Source: Flavobacteriales bacterium (GTDB lineage: Bacteria; Bacteroidota; Bacteroidia; Flavobacteriales_G; Salibacteraceae). Taken from it: 64,000 nucleotides of DNA. The translations under genes and the position numbers were made by a program. The DNA lies in NCBI GenBank assembly GCA_013204105.1, contig JABMOM010000034.1, positions 84,138 through 148,137 of the forward strand. Reading direction: 5' to 3'. The first letter of the stretch is position 1. The number at the start of each line of letters is the position of its first letter. The notes beneath the pieces are model-generated. The model was not told the DNA's origin and ran no database searches. It saw only the letters and a list, made by a program, of their open reading frames with translations. Below, in pieces: positions 34,954 through 44,250 of the stretch.

Positions 34954-36177
34954 ATGAAGTTGGTCATTATCTCGTTTACTTTCCCACCAAAAGCAGGTGT
35001 TGGAGGTCGTCGTTGGGCCAAGTTTGCCAAATGGTTCCGGAAGAAAGGACATGACGTAGTGGTCTTGACAAGTCTATCAAAACAAGGTGGTTCGCCTTGG
35101 AGCAGCGATATTGAAGATTTCAAAGAGAATATTATCAGCGTTGAACAGCCATTACTTCCTTCAATTATAAGCTCAATCCCAAAGACGTTTCTTCAAAAGG
35201 TGAAGTACCACATCGCCTTATTCTTAATGATGAAAATGGAAAATGGAAACTATTATGATGCTTCAGTAGGTTGGTCAAAATTCCTTAGACCTCACCTTAA
35301 GGAGTTGAGATCCAGTGGGTATACGCATGTCGTTGCTTCTGGAGGCCCGTTCCACTATTTATTGGCGATCTCGGAGATTTGTAAAGAGTTGAACTTGCGA
35401 TTCGTTAGTGATTTTCGCGACCCTTGGACAAACAACAAGACCTCATTTGGTTATTCGGAATTATCGGCTAAAAGATTGATTGTTGAACAGCAAAAGGAGG
35501 CGGTGGTCATCGGTAATAGTGATGCCGTTATCAGCGTGGCTCAGCCAATGACAGATTATTTTCAAAGTTTTGGAAACGAGAAGAAGTTCCATACAATTAT
35601 CAATGGCTACGATTCAGATGAAGTTTCTTCGCTGGTGTCCGGCACCTCTATGAAGTTACGCTTGGTTTTCGTAGGAACACTGTATAATAAAGCACTGCAA
35701 CACGTGCATGCGTTTCGGGATGCCCTTGACCTGATAGAGAACATTGAGCAGTTCGAAATTCACTTTTATGGCGAAATGACTGAGCAGGCAAGGAGCACTC
35801 TTGAATCCTCCTCGGCTGTTCGCATACATGGAACCGTTCCGGTCAGTAAAGCGAGGGATGCGATTGCCATGGCTGATTTGTGCATGCTGTTTTTGACGGA
35901 TGATCTTACCTACAGCTTCAGTACGAAATTCTGTGAGTATGTTGCGGCGTCCAAACCCATTTTGGTGATTTCCCAAGCAGGAATTACTGGAGACTATGTA
36001 GAAGAACACAGAATTGGTTGCCATTCTCTGCCAGATGCCCAAGCGATATCTAGATCATTGAATGATATTCACTCGGAAAGAAAGCAAGTAGGAGCGGGAT
36101 ACGACAAATTCGATAGTTCGGAATTCAATCTTGAAAGGCTTGCGGACATGTACCTCGATATATTGGAAAATGCATAG
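34954..36177 (+). CDS. Family 4-type glycosyltransferase A
   Basis: A 407-residue GT-B glycosyltransferase. The N-terminal domain has ISFTFPPKAGVGGRRWAKFAKWFRKKGHDVVVLT. The C-terminal domain has RLVFVGTLYN at ~230 and the sugar-nucleotide loop SFSTKFCEYVAASKPILV at ~321-338 with the family's Glu in CEYVAA. It is a cytoplasmic enzyme and its specificity is unknown. It is the first of a run of five transferase or membrane GT genes that follow the nonulosonate cassette. Confidence 0.87.
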   Translation: MKLVIISFTFPPKAGVGGRRWAKFAKWFRKKGHDVVVLTSLSKQGGSPWSSDIEDFKENIISVEQPLLPSIISSIPKTFLQKVKYHIALFLMMKMENGNYYDASVGWSKFLRPHLKELRSSGYTHVVASGGPFHYLLAISEICKELNLRFVSDFRDPWTNNKTSFGYSELSAKRLIVEQQKEAVVIGNSDAVISVAQPMTDYFQSFGNEKKFHTIINGYDSDEVSSLVSGTSMKLRLVFVGTLYNKALQHVHAFRDALDLIENIEQFEIHFYGEMTEQARSTLESSSAVRIHGTVPVSKARDAIAMADLCMLFLTDDLTYSFSTKFCEYVAASKPILVISQAGITGDYVEEHRIGCHSLPDAQAISRSLNDIHSERKQVGAGYDKFDSSEFNLERLADMYLDILENA

Positions 36178-36212
36178 ATATTTGAATGCGTGTCCATAGA
36201 CCAATGCTCCAC

Positions 36213-37397
36213 ATGAATATTCTCTACTATTCCCCAAATCCTGAACAAGACATGGCCGATGACACTGGCTATGGACGTCATCAGCGTGAGATGATTTCGG
36301 CCTTGAGGAAAATTGGGCATGTAGTTGATGTTGTGAACATAACTTCTGAATCAAATGTATTGGGTGGTAAGCAAGAGAATCGGGCAAAGACCAACCCTAT
36401 TAAGAGATGGGTTCCTCCAATCCTATGGTCGACGCTGAGGGATTTTAAAAGGGTCTTAATTGATAAATATCGCTCAAGTCCAATCTTGCTCAAAATTCTC
36501 GCTTCTAAGAAATATGATGCTATTTACGAGCGTTCAAACTACTTGTTGACCTCAGGAGTCAATGCCGCCAAGCAATACAAGATTCCATTAGTATTGGAAG
36601 TTAATGCTCCTTGCGTGCTTGAACGTAAGGAGTTCGAGGGGAACAGTTGGCTAACCTGGTTTGCTCGAATGAGGGAGTCGCAGAAGTACAGGTATGCATC
36701 AAAGATTTTCCCCGTTACATCAGTATTGGGTTCTTATATTTCAAAAAAATATAGCATTCCAGAATCAAAGATTCGCTTCATTTCAAATGCTATCAACGAT
36801 GATGATATCGCACTTGATTTGAATAATATTCCAACTGACGTCGTTGAATGGTGTTCGGACTCATTGGTGGTAGGGTTTATAGGTTCGTTGCTGGCTTATC
36901 ACGGCGTGGACAAGCTTATTGATGCGTTCCTGCGATTGGCCGATGACCACCCAAATATTAAACTCTTGATTGTCGGAGATGGGGAGGTGCTGCCTACCCT
37001 GAAGGAAATGGCAACTCAATCTGCATTTTCGGGTCGAATCAAGTTCACCGGCCAGGTATCAAAAAAGGAAGTGTATTCTTACATTTCTCTAATGGACATA
37101 GGGGTAAGTCCTGCTCATTCTTGGTATGGGTCTCCCATCAAAATATTCGAGTATGCGGCTTTGGGGGCCGTTGTTTTGGCGCCTAAAGAACCGAATATTG
37201 AGGACGTTTTTGTTCATATGGAATCGGCATATCTATTTGATGGACCAGAACAGTTAATCCCCAGTTTGGCTGAGTTGATTGACGAGGTTGAATTGAGGTC
37301 AAAACTCTCAGAATCGGGCCAAAAATTGATATTGAATAAGCATACTTGGAAGTCAAATGCACGAATCTTAGAAAATGAACTTCTGAATCTTGTTTAA
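36213..37397 (+). CDS. Family 4 glycosyltransferase B
   Basis: A 394-residue GT4. The N-terminus is MNILYYSPNPEQDMADDTGYGRHQREM, shown here in part only as the standard GT4 opening. C-terminal signatures are VVGFIGSLLAYHGVDKLIDAF at ~230 and GSPIKIFEYAALGAVVLA at ~310, with the conserved E-x7-type Glu in FEYAALG. I chose the ATG at 36213 because the two upstream ATGs (36186, 36204) add only an unrelated nine-residue leader; either could be used. The acceptor and donor are unknown. Confidence 0.84.
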   Translation: MNILYYSPNPEQDMADDTGYGRHQREMISALRKIGHVVDVVNITSESNVLGGKQENRAKTNPIKRWVPPILWSTLRDFKRVLIDKYRSSPILLKILASKKYDAIYERSNYLLTSGVNAAKQYKIPLVLEVNAPCVLERKEFEGNSWLTWFARMRESQKYRYASKIFPVTSVLGSYISKKYSIPESKIRFISNAINDDDIALDLNNIPTDVVEWCSDSLVVGFIGSLLAYHGVDKLIDAFLRLADDHPNIKLLIVGDGEVLPTLKEMATQSAFSGRIKFTGQVSKKEVYSYISLMDIGVSPAHSWYGSPIKIFEYAALGAVVLAPKEPNIEDVFVHMESAYLFDGPEQLIPSLAELIDEVELRSKLSESGQKLILNKHTWKSNARILENELLNLV

Positions 37398-37437
37398 GGA
37401 TAAATCCATAACGCAATTCTTAGGCGAGTGGGACAGA

Positions 37438-38847
37438 ATGCTTCTCTTGCTGCTGCTCCTCAAATCATTCATTTTTTTTGGGATGTGGTTCATGGAGTTG
37501 ACCTTTGGTTTTCGTCCTACGGAGACGATAGGATGGTTTTTCTACGGGAATGATGCTCATTCTTACCTTGACCCTATAGAAAGCCTCGTGGACGAAGGAT
37601 CCTATAAGTTAGAAGGAGTATTGACCGCATTCAGAATGCCGGGATTTTTCCCAATCTATGGCCCATTGTACTTTCTCTTCGGCAAGTCATTGGCCTTGAA
37701 TCTATTTGGGATTTTTGGCTTTCTGATCGAAGCCCTCTCCGTTCGATTCATGTATATCATGATTCGCTCAAGTTTTACCCAAAAGGCAGCGTTTTTTGCT
37801 TGCTTGATTTACATCTTGTTTCCTCGATTAAGCATGTATAGCTACCTGGGAATGACTGAAGGTCTTGCTGCCGCCATGTTAATTTTCATGGTGTTCTACT
37901 ATTGGAAATCAAAAGACAAGGTTCGGTATTTGTGGCACACGGGCTTCTTCGTCAGTTGGTTTATCTTTCTGAAACCGATCGGGGGAATTTTGCTTCCGGT
38001 GATAGGAGTAGTCATTTTGATTGAGGCTTTCTTAGCACATGATAGACGCAACAAAGTAATATCGATAGTGCTTCGGCGGTTGGCAATTGTGATGGCTATC
38101 CCGGCTCTTTGTATCTCATTATGGACGATTAGAAATTATCTCACATTCGAGAGGTTTATGCCTCTCACTACCGCGTTTCAATCGAGTACGATTGAGTCGT
38201 CTTTTAAACGATTTTGTAGGACAACCGGATTGGAATTTCAGACCTGGAGTAGAGAAGATGCCATGATATGGTTTCTACCGCCCTCTCATCCGAGTTTTAA
38301 TGAGGAATACGCACAGGGAAACCCTTTCCCTGATCAAACTTTTACGAGTTCTTTCAATTATGATTCTTTGATTGGGCTTAGATCTGATTGGAACTTGCTC
38401 CAAGAAGAACGCTTTACCGAGTCTGATTCCATTACCATGGCCGCTTCGATAATCGATCGATTTGAGCAATACTCGGCTTCGTTTAGAGCGGAAAAACCCT
38501 TTCGATTCTATATAGGTACTAGGCTTGAGTTCATCAAAAGATTTTTGGTAATCAAGGATTCATTTGCCCCTTTCGCCCAGAACTCAGCTATATTTTTGTC
38601 GATTCGTGTATGGTTTTTCTTGTCATACTTTGCTCTTGTGGGAATTGGTATTATAGGATGGATAGAAATTATGTTTTCTCGTAAGAATGGAATGCTTTTT
38701 CCGGGGAGCATTCTACTTGCTTTTGTGCTAGTGCATATTGCATTGGGCATCATTGAAAATCGCTATGTCCTACCAATAGTTCCAATATTCACTTTTGGGA
38801 TTGCTTCTCTCGTTGATACGGTTCAGAAACGTTTCATTAGATCATGA
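37438..38847 (+). CDS. Polytopic membrane glycosyltransferase (GT39/ArnT-like)
   Basis: A 469-residue membrane protein with about ten hydrophobic helices and a long loop at ~270-360. Such GT-C proteins use polyprenyl-phosphate sugars and act on the periplasmic side. An acidic pair in the first loop (GNDAHSYLDP) sits where the GT39/GT83 catalytic Asp is found. The frame is open back to a TTG at 37390 that overlaps the previous gene. I preferred the ATG at 37438, just before the first helix MLLLLLLLKSF. Donors could be the products of the two GtrB/ArnC-like enzymes at 11696 and 41313. Confidence 0.75.
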   Translation: MLLLLLLLKSFIFFGMWFMELTFGFRPTETIGWFFYGNDAHSYLDPIESLVDEGSYKLEGVLTAFRMPGFFPIYGPLYFLFGKSLALNLFGIFGFLIEALSVRFMYIMIRSSFTQKAAFFACLIYILFPRLSMYSYLGMTEGLAAAMLIFMVFYYWKSKDKVRYLWHTGFFVSWFIFLKPIGGILLPVIGVVILIEAFLAHDRRNKVISIVLRRLAIVMAIPALCISLWTIRNYLTFERFMPLTTAFQSSTIESSFKRFCRTTGLEFQTWSREDAMIWFLPPSHPSFNEEYAQGNPFPDQTFTSSFNYDSLIGLRSDWNLLQEERFTESDSITMAASIIDRFEQYSASFRAEKPFRFYIGTRLEFIKRFLVIKDSFAPFAQNSAIFLSIRVWFFLSYFALVGIGIIGWIEIMFSRKNGMLFPGSILLAFVLVHIALGIIENRYVLPIVPIFTFGIASLVDTVQKRFIRS

Positions 38848-39989
38848 GAATTGCCATTGTCTCCGATGGAATTCCACCCTATGTGATTGGAGGCATGCAA
38901 AAGCATTCATTTATGCTTGTCGAGTTTTTGGCTAAAGCAGGAATACGAGTCGATCTCTTTCATTTGGTGGAATCGGACAGATTGCCTTCTAATGCGGAAG
39001 TCTTAGATAATTTTCCCAGTTCGATTCATGAGCACATAGTTCCGCACACCTTTAAGTATAAAGATGATGGCATCTTACCGGGACATTACTTAAGAGCACA
39101 ATACAAATTGTCACTTGATTATTTCAATGTGCTCAAGAATATTCCTGACCTTAATTTTATCTTAATCAAAGGTTTTGTTGGTAAGGAAATTTTAAATCGA
39201 AGAAGTGAATTAAGTTCGAGATGTCCGGTAGGTGTGAAGTTTCATGGCATGAATATGTTTCAAAAGCAGCCCAATTTTATGGGTGAAATACATAAATATA
39301 TGCTTCGCCGACCGGCAAGAAAGATTATGAACGACGCGGATTATGTGTTCTCATACGGAGGAAAAATATCGCAAATTATTTCGCGTGAGGTAAAGGATCA
39401 GAATAAGATCGTTGAGCTACCCTCAGGCATACAAAAAAAATGCCTGGTTTCGCGTCCTAGTCAGCATGAAGGACCCACGCGATTTATCTTTGTGGGACGA
39501 TACGATCGCTTAAAAGGACTGCCTGAATTGTATGAAGCCATTGATGATCTCATGGGCGAAAATTGGAGGTTTACCTTCGTTGGTCCCATTCCCGCTGCGC
39601 AGCAAAAAACGCACGTTCATTGTGAATTTGTGGGTCCTGTAAATAATCAGGATTTAATGTTTGAGTTGTTAGACGCCCACGATGTATTAGTTTGTCCTAG
39701 CATTTCGGAAGGGATGCCTAACGTTATTATAGAGGCTATGGCACGCGGTTTGGCGATTATTGCGACGAATGTAGGTGCGACGGCGCTGCTGGTTCAAGGG
39801 AACGGTTTCCTTATTGAGCCCCAGAATAAAGCAGAGTTAGTTAAGAGTTTGATCGACATGACTCAGCTTTCAAAAGATCAGTTGTTTAACCTGAAGCAGG
39901 TGAGTCTCAGCAAGATTGATGGGGAATTTAAGTGGGAATCTATCATTCAAGATTTTTTGAAATTTTTGAGAACGACCCAGAGTGATTGA
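38844..39989 (+). CDS. Family 4 glycosyltransferase C
   Basis: A 381-residue GT4 with the N-terminal SDGIPPYVIGGMQKHSFMLVEFLAKAG, a linker, then FIFVGRYDRLKGLPELYEAI at ~212 and the donor loop CPSISEGMPNVIIEAMARGLAII at ~285-307, which holds the conserved E-G-M-P-N-V-x-x-E-A pattern. Retaining transferase; sugar unknown. It overlaps both the membrane GT upstream (4 bp) and the polymerase downstream (8 bp). Confidence 0.89.
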   Translation: MRIAIVSDGIPPYVIGGMQKHSFMLVEFLAKAGIRVDLFHLVESDRLPSNAEVLDNFPSSIHEHIVPHTFKYKDDGILPGHYLRAQYKLSLDYFNVLKNIPDLNFILIKGFVGKEILNRRSELSSRCPVGVKFHGMNMFQKQPNFMGEIHKYMLRRPARKIMNDADYVFSYGGKISQIISREVKDQNKIVELPSGIQKKCLVSRPSQHEGPTRFIFVGRYDRLKGLPELYEAIDDLMGENWRFTFVGPIPAAQQKTHVHCEFVGPVNNQDLMFELLDAHDVLVCPSISEGMPNVIIEAMARGLAIIATNVGATALLVQGNGFLIEPQNKAELVKSLIDMTQLSKDQLFNLKQVSLSKIDGEFKWESIIQDFLKFLRTTQSD

Positions 39990-41313
39990 TCTCATCGAAC
40001 ATATCAAAAAATACCTTGATCTATACTTGATCATGGTATCTTGGGTGGTAGTGGGCAGTTTTGCTCCTATTGTGATAACAGTAAGCTGGACTTCTCTATC
40101 CTTTTTGTTAATCCTTAGGACTAAGGATTTGTCTAAGGTGTTAATTGCATTTATCACGATCCTGATTCTTTCAGATAACCGTGTACCCATTATGGCTTTT
40201 GCAGAAACCTCAAAGATTTTCGCATTGCTATTCTTGGTAATCTACGTAATAAGTAATATTCGAAATTTTACGGGACAACAAAATCTCATATTTCGGAATT
40301 TCCTTCCATTTCTTGCATTTGCTTTAGTGTCTTGTTCCTGGGCGAGCGATCCCTTCATTGCCTTTCAGAAGGCTCTGTCTTACGGGCTAGTTTTCTTTAC
40401 GATTCCTATTTTATTTCTGCAGACGTTAAAGCAGAATCCATCTTTTGGTAAAGATTTGATCAATTTTTTGACGATTATTCTGACGGTGGGACTCCTGTCT
40501 TACGTTATTAATCCTGACTTCGCAACGCTCGCAGGTCGGTATCGTGGACTACTCGGGAATCCGAATGGAATGGGAATTCTCTTGACAGTTGCGGGTCCGC
40601 TGTACTTTCTGCTTCAGCGAAATTATCCGACCAAATTGATTGACAAGCCATCAGAATATATGTTTCTCTTGGTATTTGTCATAAGTCTTCTTTTTACAGG
40701 AAGCCGAACGTCCCTCTTCGCGATTCTGATGTTCATCGGATTTCTTCGAATTCGATATTTGTCCAATTCATTTACTTTATTCGTTTTTATCGTTGTTGTT
40801 GTCGGATATGAATTAATACTCACTAGCCTTCCTCAAATTGCATCGATACTGGGATTGCAGGAGTACCTGAGGATAGAGACTCTCGACGAAGGAAGTGGTC
40901 GATTCGTCGCATGGAATTTTGCGTGGGCACAAATCCAAGAAGTTTTTTTTGTAGGTGGCGGATACGGTTATTCTGAAATTATTTTTAAGCAAAATTTTTG
41001 GGAGCTTTCTGCACTGGGACATCAAGGCAATGCGCACAATAGCTACTTGACTTTTTGGCTTGATACGGGTTTGATCGGAATCATTCTATTCGCTACTGGC
41101 TTATTTAGAACGATTCTTGGCTGCATACGTGAATCTCATTATGCAGTTCCTGTTATAGCCAGTATTCTCTTTTCTGCGAACTTTGAATCTTGGATGGCTG
41201 CTTCTTTGAATCCTTTTACCAGTTTATTCCTAATCTGTTTAGCAATTCTCGCTCACCCGAAAGACAGTACTATTGCAGAAGAAGAAGAAGAATTGGTTTT
41301 GAAACCTACCTGA
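39982..41313 (+). CDS. O-antigen polymerase/ligase family membrane protein (Wzy/WaaL-like)
   Basis: A 443-residue polytopic protein with about ten to twelve helices and a GTG start overlapping the previous gene. The Wzy_C-type region is visible: SLLFTGSRTSLFAILMF (~230-246), then a periplasmic loop of ~70 residues containing GSGRFVAWNFAWAQI, and GHQGNAHNSYLTFWLDTGLIG, the H-N-S/T pattern of the O-antigen ligase superfamily. It may polymerise repeat units or ligate glycan to an acceptor, including proteins; sequence alone cannot decide. The C-terminus is a short acidic run EEEEE. Confidence 0.88.
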   Translation: MIDLIEHIKKYLDLYLIMVSWVVVGSFAPIVITVSWTSLSFLLILRTKDLSKVLIAFITILILSDNRVPIMAFAETSKIFALLFLVIYVISNIRNFTGQQNLIFRNFLPFLAFALVSCSWASDPFIAFQKALSYGLVFFTIPILFLQTLKQNPSFGKDLINFLTIILTVGLLSYVINPDFATLAGRYRGLLGNPNGMGILLTVAGPLYFLLQRNYPTKLIDKPSEYMFLLVFVISLLFTGSRTSLFAILMFIGFLRIRYLSNSFTLFVFIVVVVGYELILTSLPQIASILGLQEYLRIETLDEGSGRFVAWNFAWAQIQEVFFVGGGYGYSEIIFKQNFWELSALGHQGNAHNSYLTFWLDTGLIGIILFATGLFRTILGCIRESHYAVPVIASILFSANFESWMAASLNPFTSLFLICLAILAHPKDSTIAEEEEELVLKPT

Positions 41314-42233
41314 TGGCGCTGTTTTCAATCATTATACCCGTTTACAATAGCGAAGAACTTGTGGCTAAAACCGTCCATGCAATTTTGGACGAGATGGAAC
41401 ACCACCGTTTCGAAATTGAAATGATATTGGTGAATGATGGAAGTCCCGATGGATCTTGGGAGGTAATAAGTCAATTGGCTCGACAGTTTTCGAATGTTCG
41501 ATCCATAAACCTCCTTCACAATTTTGGTCAACACACGGCTGTACTGTGTGGTATCGCTCATGCAAAAGGAGAATACCTGGTTACCATGGACGATGACCTT
41601 CAAAATCCTCCTTCTGAGCTTCCGAAACTATTCGCAAAGATTGCTGAGGGATACGATTTAGTATTTGCTAGGTTTGATCAGAAGAAGCATGCAGGTTATC
41701 GAAAACTGGGTTCAAAAATCATCGGCTATTTGAACAAGAAAGTTTTTGACAAGCCGGACGACATCGTTCTAACCAACTTCAGAATATTTACTAAAGAGAC
41801 CGCTCAACGCGTTCTTCAGTACAGGACGAATTACCCATACATCCCGGGTATGCTGCTCATGAGTGCAGGAAGAATAGCCAACGTTACAACCTCTCATCAT
41901 TCAAGAGAGAGGGGTACATCGAATTATTCTATATGGAAGATTCTTCAACTGGTCTCTAGACTGCTCTTCAACTATAGTTCGTACCCTCTGCGTTTGGTGA
42001 GTACAATGGGCTTGGTGATCAGTGCTGTCAGTTTTCTTGGAGGACTGGGGTACATGGCTAAATCGTTTTTCTTGGGTGTTTCGGTCGCGGGATGGACGAC
42101 GATCGTTGTCTTGATTTCGTTTCTTATAGGCTTTGTGCTCATTATACTCGGAATCATGGGAGAGTATTTAGCCCGAATTATGAACCAATTGGCTACGGAT
42201 AAACCCTATCAAATCCGCGATATAGTTGAATGA
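41313..42233 (+). CDS. Family 2 glycosyltransferase, polyprenyl-phosphate type (second copy)
   Basis: A 306-residue GtrB/ArnC-like enzyme with FSIIIPVYNSEELV, NDGSPDGSW, TMDDDLQNPPSELPKLF and the NFGQHTAVLCG box, and two C-terminal helices (~232-255, 266-290). It is similar in design to the enzyme at 11696, but the SYSIWKI-like SNYSIWKILQLVSRLLFNYSS segment identifies the ArnC-type branch. The start shares a base with the polymerase stop (TGATG). It presumably loads a sugar on polyprenyl phosphate for the GT-C protein at 37438. Confidence 0.91.
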   Translation: MALFSIIIPVYNSEELVAKTVHAILDEMEHHRFEIEMILVNDGSPDGSWEVISQLARQFSNVRSINLLHNFGQHTAVLCGIAHAKGEYLVTMDDDLQNPPSELPKLFAKIAEGYDLVFARFDQKKHAGYRKLGSKIIGYLNKKVFDKPDDIVLTNFRIFTKETAQRVLQYRTNYPYIPGMLLMSAGRIANVTTSHHSRERGTSNYSIWKILQLVSRLLFNYSSYPLRLVSTMGLVISAVSFLGGLGYMAKSFFLGVSVAGWTTIVVLISFLIGFVLIILGIMGEYLARIMNQLATDKPYQIRDIVE

Positions 42234-42960
42234 GTTTGAGCACATAATCATCATCGGGGCTCAGAGGAGTGGTACTACGCTGCTTTATGGCATGCTAGAC
42301 GATCATCCAGAAATTGAAATGTCTAGGCCAGTTCGCCCTGAACCCAAGTACTTTTTGGACTCTTCGGAGAGATTTGATTATAAACACTATATCTCTAAGG
42401 TGTTTCCAGAGACAAATGGATTGACAAAATACCTCGGTGAGAAAAGCACTAGCTACTATGAGCGACCAGAGGTGGTTAAGAGAATTTACAAAGTCGTTCC
42501 GACCGCCAAGATCATTATTCAGTTTAGGGACCCAATAGATAGGGCGTTAAGTAACTTCGACTTTAGTCATGAACATGGCCTTGAATCAAGGACTCTGGAA
42601 GAGGCTTTTCTCAATGGTGTTCCTTCCCCCCAAATTGACGTTCAGACCTCCGTAGACCCATTCGATTATCTGGGAAGAGGGGAGTATGTGAGACACTTGT
42701 ATCCCTTTCTGGAGAAATTTAGAAATCAAATGCTACTTCTCGATACTCAAAGGGTCATTGATGGAAAAGAGAATCTCACAATTTGTAAGTTCTTAGGAGT
42801 GTCTGAACATAATTTCTCTGTGGATTTGAACCTCTTTCGGAATGAAGTTCCAAGGACTGAGGCAGGAGGAGAAGTACTTCAAAAGTTATCTGAGTATTAT
42901 AAGCCCTGGAACTTGGAACTGCAAGAGGTGACGGGATTTGATGTCTCAACCTGGAAGTAG
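42226..42960 (+). CDS. Sulfotransferase 3
   Basis: A 244-residue sulfotransferase. IIIIGAQRSGTTLLYGML at residues ~7-24 is the PAPS loop, IIQFRDPIDRALSNFDFS is the 3'-phosphate site, and LTICKFLGV is the late helix. The start must be the TTG at 42226: the PAPS loop begins only seven residues later and no ATG or GTG is in frame. The TTG overlaps the previous stop by 8 bp. This is the last gene of the AT-rich part of the locus. Confidence 0.85.
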   Translation: MNEFEHIIIIGAQRSGTTLLYGMLDDHPEIEMSRPVRPEPKYFLDSSERFDYKHYISKVFPETNGLTKYLGEKSTSYYERPEVVKRIYKVVPTAKIIIQFRDPIDRALSNFDFSHEHGLESRTLEEAFLNGVPSPQIDVQTSVDPFDYLGRGEYVRHLYPFLEKFRNQMLLLDTQRVIDGKENLTICKFLGVSEHNFSVDLNLFRNEVPRTEAGGEVLQKLSEYYKPWNLELQEVTGFDVSTWK

Positions 42961-42962
42961 TT

Positions 42963-44012
42963 ATGGCTAGAGTAACTATCTCCATTCTCTACACCGAACT
43001 AGCCGACTATTCCCTAGCTTGCTTGAAAGCCCTCAAGGCAACGGGAGCAAAAATTCAGCTGGTCCACTGGCCCATCAACCCAGAAGCTCCTTTCCAATTG
43101 GACCTATCCTTCATTGACGAGGTAATACCCCGAGATACTGTTGACCGCGATGGGTTGCTGACGAAAGTCAGCGCCTTCCAGCCAGACTTGATCCTCTGCA
43201 GCGGATGGATGGACAAGGATTATGTAGCTGTCTGCAGAAAGCTGCGCGGAAAAGCCATCGCGGTTTTGAGTTTGGATAACCATTGGACGGGAAGCGCCAA
43301 ACAGCAAGTGGCAAGATTAGTGGCGCCGTTTACGATCCGGAGAGCATTTGCAAAGGCCTTTGTGCCGGGTGAAGCACAGCGGCAATATGCTTTGCGTTTA
43401 GGTTTTGAAGAAAGCGAAATCCGAACAGGCTTCTACAGCGCGGATACCCAAAAATTTAATGGCTTTTACGATCGACTCAATTTGGATAAACAGAAGGCCT
43501 TGCCGAAGCGTTTCTTGTACTTGGGACGCTACGTAGAGCACAAAGGCATTTTCGATCTGTGGTCAGCTTTTGATAAATACCGCCAAGCAGGTGGAGATTG
43601 GGAGCTATGGTGTGTTGGTACAGGGGAGCAATACGCCCAAAGAGTGGAAGGAGAGGGCATTCGTCATTTTGGCTTTGTCCAGCCTTCGGAGATGCTGCCG
43701 ATACTGCAGGGGTGCGGTGTTTATATTCTGCCGAGTCATTTTGAACCTTGGGGGGTATCGGTTCATGAAATGGCGGTTGCTGGATTTCCTATGCTTTTGA
43801 GTGATGCTATTGGAGCTAGGGAGCAGTTCTTGATTGAGGGTGAGAATGGGGCTGTATTTCCTTCAGGTAATGCCGACGTACTTGCCCGAAAAATGCAATG
43901 GATTACGGGTCTCTCTAATGAAGAGCTTCTTCAAATGAGTGTTAGGAGTCATAATCTAGGTATGCGACATACGCCTGAAATTTGGGCGGATCGGCTATTG
44001 TCGTTGCTCTGA
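42963..44012 (+). CDS. Family 4 glycosyltransferase D
   Basis: A 349-residue GT4-type protein with a short N-terminal domain (VTISILYTELADYSLACLKAL) and a C-terminal domain with FLYLGRYVEHKGIFDLWSAF at ~180 and YILPSHFEPWGVSVHEMAVAGFPMLLSD at ~258-285, which gives the conserved EPWGVSVHEMA donor motif. Codon use shifts here to the GC-richer style of the chromosomal backbone, unlike the preceding 30 kb. Donor unknown. Confidence 0.87.
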   Translation: MARVTISILYTELADYSLACLKALKATGAKIQLVHWPINPEAPFQLDLSFIDEVIPRDTVDRDGLLTKVSAFQPDLILCSGWMDKDYVAVCRKLRGKAIAVLSLDNHWTGSAKQQVARLVAPFTIRRAFAKAFVPGEAQRQYALRLGFEESEIRTGFYSADTQKFNGFYDRLNLDKQKALPKRFLYLGRYVEHKGIFDLWSAFDKYRQAGGDWELWCVGTGEQYAQRVEGEGIRHFGFVQPSEMLPILQGCGVYILPSHFEPWGVSVHEMAVAGFPMLLSDAIGAREQFLIEGENGAVFPSGNADVLARKMQWITGLSNEELLQMSVRSHNLGMRHTPEIWADRLLSLL

Positions 44013-44017
44013 GTTTT

Positions 44018-44043
44018 TCCACTTTGTCTTGATACAAAGTGGA
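44018..44043. repeat. 10-bp perfect hairpin after glycosyltransferase D
   Basis: TCCACTTTGT (44018-44027) and ACAAAGTGGA (44034-44043) with a 6-nt loop. A T-run lies before the stem and an A-run after it, the reverse of an intrinsic terminator on both strands. I think hairpins like this recur between genes in other Bacteroidota, but I could not check. Confidence 0.7.
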
Positions 44044-44058
44044 GCAAAAATCAAGACT

Positions 44059-44183
44059 TAGGAAGCGTTGATCAACCTGCTCTTTGCAAAGCCTAAGTGC
44101 GGCCAGGTGATCTCCCTCGCCCACTCGGAAGCTTCCTGGTCTTACTAAGGCTTCACTTTGATCAGAACAATCAACGCTTCCTA
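44059..44183. repeat. 125-bp imperfect inverted repeat (MITE- or RNA-like element)
   Basis: Outer arms TAGGAAGCGTTGAT (44059-44072) and ATCAACGCTTCCTA (44170-44183) match perfectly over 14 bp. Inner arms around AAGCCTAAGT..GGCCAGG and CCTGGTCTTACTAAGGCTT also pair with a few mismatches. The whole can fold as one long hairpin with a loop near the GAAGCTTC palindrome. No open frame is supported in it. It lies in a 396-bp gene-free gap (44013-44408). Confidence 0.7.
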
Positions 44184-44250
44184 GGTCGGTCCTTTTTTCA
44201 TTTTAAGAGCTGAGGCTTGTACTGGACGTGGTTAGGTTGTTCTCGATACA

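Noticed and set aside
41278..41293. GAA repeat at the end of the polymerase gene as a phase-variable tract
   Set aside because: It encodes a short run of Glu, the unit is 3 bp, and the tract is short and close to the stop, so switching would do little.
44018..44043. Hairpin as intrinsic terminator for glycosyltransferase D
   Set aside because: The T-run precedes and the A-run follows the stem, so it lacks a 3' U-tract on either strand.
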